From positions 1 to 64,000 of the forward strand of contig JAHDIE010000015.1 in assembly GCA_020630955.1 (NCBI GenBank): a stretch of DNA of 64,000 bases. The letters run 5' to 3'. Source of the DNA: Saprospiraceae bacterium. Its GTDB lineage: Bacteria; Bacteroidota; Bacteroidia; Chitinophagales; Saprospiraceae. Of the stretch, positions 42,863 through 50,494 are shown in pieces. The notes beneath the pieces are model-generated. The model ran no database searches, was not told the origin of the DNA, and saw nothing but the letters and a program-made list of their open reading frames with translations. Each line of letters starts with the position of its first letter. Position 1 is the first letter of the stretch. Made by a program: the position numbers and the translations under genes.

Positions 42863-45469
42863 TTATAACTTATAAATTAATTTAAAGTAAACCATACCTC
42901 CATGGTATCCGATTGGAGTACGACGTGGGAAAGGCATACCTTGCGATAATCTTGTTGCAATTTCATCAGGATAATTATTTAGAATATTATTTCCACCTAA
43001 AATTAACTTCATATTATCCATCACTTTGTATGCAAATTCTAAATCAAGTAAAGTTTCAGCACTGACTTCCTCGCGATCTCCTCTTTCATCGATTGTTCCT
43101 CCGTAATAATTCGCTCTTAATGAAGCATCAATTTTTCCAAAATCATGGGTAATTGATAAGTTACCTCTACTTTTCGGGAGGTTATTTTCGAGATTGAAAA
43201 TTGTTCCTTCTGAAACTGGATCTTTGCCGCCTACCTGAGTTTGACTCAAGACCTCTGTACTGTTGTAATTATAAGCTAAACTTACACTCGTGTTGGAACC
43301 TTTCCATGATAGCACGGCATCTAATCCATTTGTTTGAGTATTTAATGAATTAGTATAAAATGCTAATTCAGAAAACAAAGGATTATCAATTGGCAAAGAT
43401 CTTGACTTAATGATTCTATCATTTACTTCTATTTGATAATAATCCACTGTCAAACTTAAGTTATCAGTTAATCTTGATGCGATTCCAACACTTAGATTTT
43501 GCGATGTTTCTGGAGTAAGTGCCTTACCTCCAAGTTGTTGTGCTAAAGGATTAGTCGGGCTTACAGTACCCTCTTGAACTTGCTCACCTGAAACACCATC
43601 AAATGATGTTGTTATTGTTACAACATTAGCTTGTCCAGGAGTAGGCGCTCTAAAACCAGTAGAGTAGCCTCCTCTCACTGTTAACCAATCTGCAACTGTA
43701 TACCTTGCTGCTATTTTGTAATTATCTGCGCTTCCAAATTCTTCATATTCTTCATGTCGATAAGCAAGTTGCAAAAGCAAGGCATCGGTAATATCATATT
43801 CTAGATCAGCATACACACCCCATGAATCACTTTCAAATACACCGGCATCATCTTTTGTTGTTCCTGCTAAACCATTCGCACCAATAGCAGGGGTGGCATA
43901 ATTTTCTCCGGTCTCTGGGTTAATTAATTGACCTACACTTGCCCAAGGTCCTGCTGCATAAGATTGATAATCTCCTTCATACATGGTATACACCTCTTTT
44001 CTTTTTTGGAAACCAACTGCTAAATTCACTTTATCAGAAAGTTCCTTAGAAAGATCAAGGTTTATATTTCGCTCATTCTGCTGAAGATCACCTGGTTCAA
44101 AGTTTCTTTGAGACAATGGGCCCCACGAAGGGTTTAACGTGCCATTTAGCAAATAATTGATTCTGTTATAACCAAAGGAAGCACTTACATCATATTTAAT
44201 TCCTGCCCCTAATTCTCCTCTAATACCTGATACTGTACTAAAGTCCTTTTGGAATCCTTCCAATCGTGGTGTAAATCCTAGTGGAAATGCATCTCCCCAA
44301 CTAAAGTTTCCTTTGGATGGATCTTGTGGATCATTTGGCACTGGCGTTAATACACCACCTCGGTTAGGTGCACGATAGAAGAAACTATAATTACCATAGG
44401 TATCTGCAAAGTTTCCAAATGAATACATTTGTACATTATCGGTAATATCGATTCCTGCGTTCCAGATACTTCTGAATCCGCTACTTTCAGGTCTTCCCCA
44501 ATTCATTACTGGATCAGGAACTCCAGCCAAGCCTTCTGCTGCGGCATGCTGATTTCCTCTTCTTAATTCTTCATTAAAAGTGTACTCGCCACTAATATTG
44601 AAAAATCCTTTCTTAGTAAGTGGCATACCAACATTCAAGGCAACCTTATAATCTGTTTCAGCACCATAGTTCCTTCCATACCATTGTCCAACTTGTGCTT
44701 GAAATTCTGCCCCATGATTTGCATCTTTTAATAAGAAATTAAAAACACCAGCTATCGCATCTGATCCATATTGAGCTGCAGCACCATCTCTTAAAACTTC
44801 CAAATTTTTTACGGCAATACTTGGTATATGTCCAATATCAACAGCATGAGCTCCAACATTCATCGCGGCACCAAAATGTGCTATCAAAGCGGATCTATGA
44901 CGTCTTTTTGAATTAACCAAAACCAAGGTTTCATCAGGTGGTAATCCCCTCAAAGATGTTGGTCTTACAAATGCTGCTCCATCCCCTGTTAGTGGGGTAG
45001 CAGAATAGGAAGGAACAATATTTTTAAGATTCTCTGTTAGATCACCATTTCCTTGCTTGTCTATGACTTCCGCTACAAAGTTATCAATAGGAACAGGAGA
45101 AGAAAGGGCTGTACGGGGCTTTGATCTTGTACCAGTCACCACAACATCACCTAAAAGCACACCTGTGGCTAAGGCAAAATCAGCTGTATTAGCTCCTAGA
45201 GATACTGTGATGGCCTGTTGCAAAGCAGTATATCCAGTATAAGTAGCTTCTAGGATATAATCACCTGGTTCCAAATCCAAGGTATATTTCCCATCAAAAT
45301 CAGTTACGGTGCCAGCAGCTGTCCCTACGATTTTGACAGTAGCTCCGATTAGAGGTTCTCCTTCTCCAGTAACAACTCCGGAGACCGTACTCTGACCAAA
45401 CATGATAGATGATGCAGTCAAAAACATCACAATCAAGCAGGCTTGCGTTTTTTTAAGTAGGTTTTTCAT
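42863..45469 (-). CDS. TonB-dependent receptor with carboxypeptidase-like N-terminal domain
   Basis: 868 residues. Signal peptide (MKNLLKKTQACLIVMFL to MFGQ), then a carboxypeptidase-D regulatory-like domain (about 28-110: VSGVVTGEGEPLIGATVKIVG), the TonB-box and plug (about 110-260: GDVVVTGTRSKPRT, SLRGLPPDETLVLVNSKRRH, LRDGAAAQYGSDAIAG), and a 22-strand beta-barrel. No SusD-like partner is next to it, so it is unlike the SusCD pairs for glycans and may take up a small ligand such as a siderophore or vitamin. Substrate unknown. Confidence 0.9.
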   Translation of the reverse strand: MKNLLKKTQACLIVMFLTASSIMFGQSTVSGVVTGEGEPLIGATVKIVGTAAGTVTDFDGKYTLDLEPGDYILEATYTGYTALQQAITVSLGANTADFALATGVLLGDVVVTGTRSKPRTALSSPVPIDNFVAEVIDKQGNGDLTENLKNIVPSYSATPLTGDGAAFVRPTSLRGLPPDETLVLVNSKRRHRSALIAHFGAAMNVGAHAVDIGHIPSIAVKNLEVLRDGAAAQYGSDAIAGVFNFLLKDANHGAEFQAQVGQWYGRNYGAETDYKVALNVGMPLTKKGFFNISGEYTFNEELRRGNQHAAAEGLAGVPDPVMNWGRPESSGFRSIWNAGIDITDNVQMYSFGNFADTYGNYSFFYRAPNRGGVLTPVPNDPQDPSKGNFSWGDAFPLGFTPRLEGFQKDFSTVSGIRGELGAGIKYDVSASFGYNRINYLLNGTLNPSWGPLSQRNFEPGDLQQNERNINLDLSKELSDKVNLAVGFQKRKEVYTMYEGDYQSYAAGPWASVGQLINPETGENYATPAIGANGLAGTTKDDAGVFESDSWGVYADLEYDITDALLLQLAYRHEEYEEFGSADNYKIAARYTVADWLTVRGGYSTGFRAPTPGQANVVTITTSFDGVSGEQVQEGTVSPTNPLAQQLGGKALTPETSQNLSVGIASRLTDNLSLTVDYYQIEVNDRIIKSRSLPIDNPLFSELAFYTNSLNTQTNGLDAVLSWKGSNTSVSLAYNYNSTEVLSQTQVGGKDPVSEGTIFNLENNLPKSRGNLSITHDFGKIDASLRANYYGGTIDERGDREEVSAETLLDLEFAYKVMDNMKLILGGNNILNNYPDEIATRLSQGMPFPRRTPIGYHGGMVYFKLIYKL

Positions 45470-45534
45470 ATTAAAAATTTGATTAATAATTTATAATAGA
45501 GTAAGATTCTTTCCTTTAACAATCAGTTTATAAA

Positions 45535-46815
45535 CTAATTGAATTCACTGGTCCATTGAGCCATTAAATGAAAAGCCTCCATAACCTTAGGAGCCAATTC
45601 AGAAGCTTTTGCCTCTGGATTACTTTCGATTAATTCGATTGCTTTAGCTCCATCAAAATCTACATAGGACAATCTTGCACCTAGAAAATCTTCAGGCATT
45701 CCAAAGGCACTTAGCGGAAGCAATGCAACTCCTGTTTCTTTTAACAAGGAATCACATAATTGAACACTTGTGATTATATTTCTTTTTTGAAAATTGTCCT
45801 TATAATTATTAAAAGTAGGCATCAGATAAAAACCGCCTACTGGAAGATTGTGTTTAATATTGTTATCTGTTAAAATAGTCGATCCTGCTGCAGCAATAAT
45901 TTTAAGAATACTTCTTGAGCTCTTTAAATATTGGTCAATCTCTTCTCCACCATTAAATGCTGCAATTGCTGCGTATTGTATTGGCGCTGAAGTTGCACTG
46001 AATGTTTCACTTGCAACCACTCCCATTTTATCCAAAAGCCAACGCATTCTTTTTGGAAAAGTAAAGGTGCCAAGTCTCCAACCACCAGCACCTGCCCATT
46101 TGCTCAAGCCGCTACTTACTATTGTTCCTTCAGGATAATATTTTGCGATTGAATGATGATTGCCATCATGATGCATTTCACCGTATATTTCATCTGACAA
46201 TACTAAAAGATTGTGTTTCTTTGCAACCACAGCTATTTCCTCAAGACTTTTAACGGATAACGAAGAGCCTGTTGGGTTTGATGGATAATTAAGAATGAGA
46301 ATTTTGGAGCCTTGTTCGCTTTGCATACAATGCTCATCTAATTTTACTGCATTCAACAAATGGCCATCCTCAAAATCTGTAGGAATCCATGAAAATTTTT
46401 TATTGGCTAGTTGGGCTTGAGGTTCATATGAAACCCAACTCGGCTGAGGAATCAACAACTCGCCGCAATATATCAATTGACAAAGAAATAAAAGTTCTTT
46501 CGAACCAGGACCAATAAATACATCTTCTGCGTCACAGGTTAATCCATGTTTTCTTGCATGGTAATTAGCAACAGATTCACGAAGATCAAATAATCCTTTT
46601 ACCGGTAAATAATCTTTTTGGTGAGCATTGTTTTTCAATGCCTCAACAACAACTTTAGGCACAGGAAAAGGCGATTGGCCAAAACCTAATTTATAAACTA
46701 CCTCACCCTTTGCAATTAAGTTTTTGGACTGTTCATTAATAAGTAAAGTAGCTGAAGGTTTTAAGCCAATGATATGATCATTCACTAAAAATTCAGTGTT
46801 TACATTCTCGGTCAT
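45535..46815 (-). CDS. Class I/II pyridoxal-phosphate aminotransferase
   Basis: 426 residues of fold-type I. PLP lysine in SGLSKWAGAGGWRLG, the aromatic/Asp NYPSNPTG and the family start FGQSPFPVPKVVVEAL are visible, as is the long C-terminal small domain. Members are aspartate, aromatic or branched aminotransferases; specificity cannot be told. Its promoter region carries a perfect 17-bp palindrome with the TACTTTAAGTA core that is also in front of the Lrp-like regulator, suggesting shared control. It lies 66 nt downstream of the TonB receptor start on the same strand. Confidence 0.9.
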   Translation of the reverse strand: MTENVNTEFLVNDHIIGLKPSATLLINEQSKNLIAKGEVVYKLGFGQSPFPVPKVVVEALKNNAHQKDYLPVKGLFDLRESVANYHARKHGLTCDAEDVFIGPGSKELLFLCQLIYCGELLIPQPSWVSYEPQAQLANKKFSWIPTDFEDGHLLNAVKLDEHCMQSEQGSKILILNYPSNPTGSSLSVKSLEEIAVVAKKHNLLVLSDEIYGEMHHDGNHHSIAKYYPEGTIVSSGLSKWAGAGGWRLGTFTFPKRMRWLLDKMGVVASETFSATSAPIQYAAIAAFNGGEEIDQYLKSSRSILKIIAAAGSTILTDNNIKHNLPVGGFYLMPTFNNYKDNFQKRNIITSVQLCDSLLKETGVALLPLSAFGMPEDFLGARLSYVDFDGAKAIELIESNPEAKASELAPKVMEAFHLMAQWTSEFN

Positions 46816-46845
46816 CTTCCTAATATAGGAAAAATTTACTTTTTA

Positions 46846-46862
46846 TTATACTTTAAGTATAA
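46846..46862. promoter_or_regulatory. 17-bp perfect palindrome upstream of the aminotransferase
   Basis: TTATACTT-T-AAGTATAA (arms 8, centre 1) lies 31-47 nt before the aminotransferase ATG. Its core TACTTTAAGTA is the same as the palindrome TACTTAAAGTA in front of the lrp-like gene apart from the central W base. A likely operator. Confidence 0.45.
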
Positions 46863-46902
46863 ATAACATAATGCTCAAGCGATCTTTTAGCCGAATTGAA
46901 AT

Positions 46903-47412
46903 TTAGTTTCTAAGACTTAAGCCATAGACGAATTGGCCACAAATAACTTGATCCATCTGAATAATATTTGGAAAATGTCCCCATTTTTTAAATTTTAATT
47001 TTTCAAGTAAGGCTATACTTCCAGTATTGATATCTAATAGAATAGCTAATAATTTGCTTATACCAACTCGTTGACAATCTGCGATCACAAAATTTAATAA
47101 TTTGGAAGCAATGCCTTGACCATGATAATTAAAATCGACATAATAACTAATTTCAGCAACATGTTTCATTGCTCTTCTTCCTGGTCTGTAGGGAGATATA
47201 GAGCAATAGCCGATAAGCTTTCCATCTGTTTCGCAAATGTAAAGAGGAAAAGATTGATTTGAAAATTTCTCGAACCAAGCAATTCGATCTTCTACCTTAA
47301 ATTCATCCAAATCACCAGTTGATCTTTTCGACCTAATAGCTTGATTATAGATATCAACCATACTTGGAAGGTCTTCGCGTCTTGCAAATCGAATAGTAAG
47401 ATCATTTTGCAT
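46903..47412 (-). CDS. GNAT N-acetyltransferase, phosphinothricin acetyltransferase-like
   Basis: 169 residues from the ATG at 47412; a TTG two codons upstream is the alternative. The start ARREDLPSMVDIYNQAIRSK and AEISYYVDFNYHGQGIASKLLNFVI (acetyl-CoA-binding Q/R-x-x-G-x-A region, quoted around 105-125) match PAT/bar-like GNATs, such as those that acetylate phosphinothricin or methionine sulfone. Substrate is unknown; methionine analogues are common for this family. It lies 4-11 nt after a HAD gene, so the two are co-transcribed. Confidence 0.83.
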   Translation of the reverse strand: MQNDLTIRFARREDLPSMVDIYNQAIRSKRSTGDLDEFKVEDRIAWFEKFSNQSFPLYICETDGKLIGYCSISPYRPGRRAMKHVAEISYYVDFNYHGQGIASKLLNFVIADCQRVGISKLLAILLDINTGSIALLEKLKFKKWGHFPNIIQMDQVICGQFVYGLSLRN

Positions 47413-47422
47413 AACCAAACAT

Positions 47423-48091
47423 TTAATCTAAGAATTGTAAAATTTCTCTAATATCATTCAAGACATAATCCGCCCCAGCCTCAATCAATTCTGATCGACT
47501 TGAACTTCCAGTTAAAACGCCGATGGTACATACATTTGCGTTTTTTCCTTCTTTCATATCTACAATGGTATCTCCTACCTTTATGACTTGTGATCTGTTT
47601 GTTATTTCTAAGCTCTGTATGGCGTTATTGATCATGATGGGATTCGGTCTTCCCTCCCCAAGATTTTCTGAGCTATTTAAGTAATCAAATTCGTTTTTAT
47701 TCCATCCAGATTTAACAATTAAATGATTAATAAAGTCTAGTGGCAACCCACTTCCAAGACCTATTTTCACTCTCTTGGTTCTCAATGTATCAAATACTTC
47801 CATTGCTGAATCAATGGGTTTAATACTTTCGATGGAATCATTCAGCATTTGCATGAAATCATTAAAAATGGTGAGTTCTAAAATTCTGTTTTCATCATCA
47901 CTCCCTAGCAAATTTTTAATGGCCTCGGTTTTTAATTTTCCCCTTTCTCTTTTGATATTATCCACATCCAAATGGATCCCATTTTTACTAAAAGCATTGA
48001 TAAAGCTGTTGATAATTAAAGAACCATCCTCTGTTGAATCAATAAAGGTTGTACCAATAAGATCGAAAAGAATAAAACAAGGATTCAGCAT
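47423..48091 (-). CDS. HAD hydrolase, phosphonatase-like
   Basis: 222 residues. The nucleophile motif is FDLIGTT (D10, with I12 where most HAD phosphatases have the second Asp), as in phosphonoacetaldehyde hydrolase-like proteins, which have Ala there. The C-terminal half with GRPNPIMINNAI, VIKVGDTIVDMKEGKNANV and GVLTG fits the PhnX-like phosphonatase group. The insert cap with the Schiff-base lysine of true PhnX cannot be confirmed. It is followed by a PAT-like acetyltransferase in the same operon. Confidence 0.8.
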   Translation of the reverse strand: MLNPCFILFDLIGTTFIDSTEDGSLIINSFINAFSKNGIHLDVDNIKRERGKLKTEAIKNLLGSDDENRILELTIFNDFMQMLNDSIESIKPIDSAMEVFDTLRTKRVKIGLGSGLPLDFINHLIVKSGWNKNEFDYLNSSENLGEGRPNPIMINNAIQSLEITNRSQVIKVGDTIVDMKEGKNANVCTIGVLTGSSSRSELIEAGADYVLNDIREILQFLD

Positions 48092-48142
48092 GTCTTCATA
48101 TTTTTAAAAGAGACAGCATTTCTACCATTTTTATAGTAAGAA

Positions 48143-49618
48143 TCAATATATATATCGTCTTACACCCATCAGATGTTTCGCCAATCTTACTACTTGGCAT
48201 GTATAACCATATTCATTATCATACCATAGATATACCGTTGCATTTAATCCATCCTCTGACACAATTGTACTAGGAGCATCTACCACACAGGTAGTATTCA
48301 TTCCAATAGCATTAGAAGAAACGTATTCTGTATCTGTTGAATAAAGTATTTGTTCCATATATTGACCTTTCAATGAACCTTCCTTCAATTTCGCGTTTAA
48401 TTCAACACTATTTGTTTGTTTGTCCAACGATAAATTTAAGATGGCCAATGAACAGTTAGGAGTTGGAACCCTTATTGCATTCCCTGTAAGTTTGCCTTTC
48501 ATTTCTGGAAATACTTTAGCAACTGCAGCAGCTGCCCCCGTGCTGGTTATGACCATATTGGTTGCTGCTCCTTTCCCTCTTCTTTGCTTACTATGAAAAT
48601 TATCAATTAGATTTTGATCATTTGTATAGGCGTGAATGGTCTCTATATGTCCTTTTGTAATTCCATACTCTTTATGAATAATATCAACGGCTGGAACAAT
48701 TGCATTGGTTGTACATGATGCGGCACTGAATATTTTATGATCATCCGTTGAAAAGTTTTCTTCATTCGCTTTATATACAATATTAGGAACATCACCTTTA
48801 CCTGGAGCAGTAAGTAGAACTTTTGCAATTCCTGGTCTTAAATGGCCTTCAAGACCTTCTCTATCTCTCCAGACTCCTGTATTATCTATTAAAAGAGCAT
48901 TATTTATACCATATTCAGTGTAATCAATTTGATCAGGAGACTTGGCAAATATTAGTTTGATTTTGTTACCATTGATAATAATTTCATTTCCATTATCTGA
49001 GACTAATACGGATCCCGGAAATGCACCATGTACAGAATCATGAGATAATAAGGCTGCACGTTTTTGAGCCTCTTCTAATCTGTCTTTAAGTTTTGGACGA
49101 ATGACAATCGCTTTCAATCTTAACTGTTCTCCTTTTCCAGTATTGTTTACCAGAATTCTTGCTGCAAGTCTTCCTATTCTTCCAAATCCATAAAGAACAA
49201 CATCACTTGCTGCTCCATTTTTGGGATCTACATTTATAAAGTTCTTTAATTTGAAGTGTACAAATTCTTCTTCATTATTAAAATCACCTTTCTCTTCTAC
49301 CCATTCCAAGCCTAGCTTTCCGATATCAACTTTGCATGGCATAAGGTTATCAGCTTTAGCAATTGCAGAAGCTAGACCAAGTGTCGCAGTTACACTAAGT
49401 GGTTTTTGCGAATAGTTTAAAGAGAACAAATGTTGATTCAACAAAGAACTTGTTCTTGTATCATGAATAGGAGCACCAAATAGCACTAGCTCAATTGAAC
49501 TTCTAAATCGAAGTTGTCCAGTTATTCGTTGCAATTCGAGGGCCATTTTTTCGTCTTCTCTCCAGTCTTTTAAGGAGTTGTTAACCTCTTCTCTTATCAA
49601 CAGTTTTTCTTGTTCCAT
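48143..49618 (-). CDS. gap: Glyceraldehyde-3-phosphate dehydrogenase, long form
   Basis: 491 residues, 130-140 longer than classical GAPDH at the N-terminus. The NAD-binding start GFGRIGR is at 144-150 and the catalytic cysteine C302 in SAASCTTN, followed by typical C-terminal WYDNEYGY. The extension (residues 1-135) includes TSSLLNQHLFSL and resembles that of other Bacteroidota and some cyanobacterial or proteobacterial long GAPDHs. Works in glycolysis or gluconeogenesis. Divergent from yaaA. Confidence 0.92.
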   Translation of the reverse strand: MEQEKLLIREEVNNSLKDWREDEKMALELQRITGQLRFRSSIELVLFGAPIHDTRTSSLLNQHLFSLNYSQKPLSVTATLGLASAIAKADNLMPCKVDIGKLGLEWVEEKGDFNNEEEFVHFKLKNFINVDPKNGAASDVVLYGFGRIGRLAARILVNNTGKGEQLRLKAIVIRPKLKDRLEEAQKRAALLSHDSVHGAFPGSVLVSDNGNEIIINGNKIKLIFAKSPDQIDYTEYGINNALLIDNTGVWRDREGLEGHLRPGIAKVLLTAPGKGDVPNIVYKANEENFSTDDHKIFSAASCTTNAIVPAVDIIHKEYGITKGHIETIHAYTNDQNLIDNFHSKQRRGKGAATNMVITSTGAAAAVAKVFPEMKGKLTGNAIRVPTPNCSLAILNLSLDKQTNSVELNAKLKEGSLKGQYMEQILYSTDTEYVSSNAIGMNTTCVVDAPSTIVSEDGLNATVYLWYDNEYGYTCQVVRLAKHLMGVRRYIY

Positions 49619-49640
49619 ATTCGTTAGATCAATTCGTCTA

Positions 49641-49648
49641 CAAATATA
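49641..49648 (-). promoter_or_regulatory. -7 promoter element of gap
   Basis: On the minus strand TATATTTG is an exact TAnnTTTG match 22 nt upstream of the gap ATG. Confidence 0.42.
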
Positions 49649-49703
49649 TTTTAATTTACAATCCTATGCTACTAAAACAAGCTGTATATCTTCATGGTTA
49701 TTA

Positions 49704-49711
49704 TATCTTTG
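49704..49711 (+). promoter_or_regulatory. -7 promoter element of yaaA, which decides its start
   Basis: TATCTTTG matches TAnnTTTG exactly. Transcription would begin at about 49716, downstream of the ATG at 49694, so the true start must be the ATG at 49730. Confidence 0.45.
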
Positions 49712-49729
49712 ACGACAAATAATTCAAGA

Positions 49730-50488
49730 ATGATCATATTGCTTTCTCCTTCAAAAACTTTGGATTTTCAACATGAAAAGATGGGAGACACTATACCTCA
49801 TTTTGTTGAGGAAAGTCTAATTATCAATAAATATCTTAAAAAGTACAGCAGGAAAAAACTCAGTGAATTAATGCATATTAGTGACAAACTTGCTTTTGTC
49901 AATCACCAACGAAATCAAGAATTTGATTCTAATTATGATGATGAAAACAGCAGGGCAGCTATTTATGCATTTAAAGGTGGTGTCTATTTGGGACTAAAAG
50001 TTGAAGATTTTAATAAAAATGACTTAAAATTTGCCAACAAACACTTACGCATACTAAGTGGTTTATATGGATTACTTCGTCCATTGGACAGAATGCAAGC
50101 TTATCGATTAGAGATGGGGACAAACCTAAAAATTGGTCGTAAAAAAAATCTTTATGAATTTTGGGGAGCCCAAATATCAAAGCAAATTAATGAATCACTC
50201 CTAGGACATAAAAATCGAACTATCATCAATCTTGCATCAAAAGAATATTTTAAAGCTGTCCAATTAGATCATTTGAATGATCCTGTCATCAATATTGATT
50301 TTAAAGAATACAAAGATGACAAACTAAAATTTATCTCTTTCAATGCAAAGAAAGCGAGAGGATTGATGTCACATTATATTATCAAAAACAAACTTCAAAA
50401 ACCAGAAGATATTAAAGGCTTCAATTACGAAGAATACTCATTTGATGATGATTTAAGCAATGATCTAAATTTTGTATTTACAAGGTAA
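49730..50488 (+). CDS. yaaA: Peroxide stress protein YaaA (UPF0246)
   Basis: 252 residues. From the ATG at 49730 the protein starts MIILLSPSKTLDFQ, the canonical family start, and continues with RAAIYAFKGGVYLGL, LRILSGLYGLLRPLDRMQAYRLEMG (quoted from about residue 105) and FISFNAKKARGLMSHYII. YaaA limits iron-driven oxidative damage and binds DNA. A longer frame from 49694 is rejected because of the promoter and family length. The next gene starts 6 nt after its stop. Confidence 0.93.
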   Translation: MIILLSPSKTLDFQHEKMGDTIPHFVEESLIINKYLKKYSRKKLSELMHISDKLAFVNHQRNQEFDSNYDDENSRAAIYAFKGGVYLGLKVEDFNKNDLKFANKHLRILSGLYGLLRPLDRMQAYRLEMGTNLKIGRKKNLYEFWGAQISKQINESLLGHKNRTIINLASKEYFKAVQLDHLNDPVINIDFKEYKDDKLKFISFNAKKARGLMSHYIIKNKLQKPEDIKGFNYEEYSFDDDLSNDLNFVFTR

Positions 50489-50494
50489 TTTCCA

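Noticed and set aside
46903-47412. Antibiotic or herbicide resistance role for the PAT-like acetyltransferase
   Set aside because: Family similarity alone does not show the substrate; methionine sulfone or other amines are equally likely and there is no mobile context.
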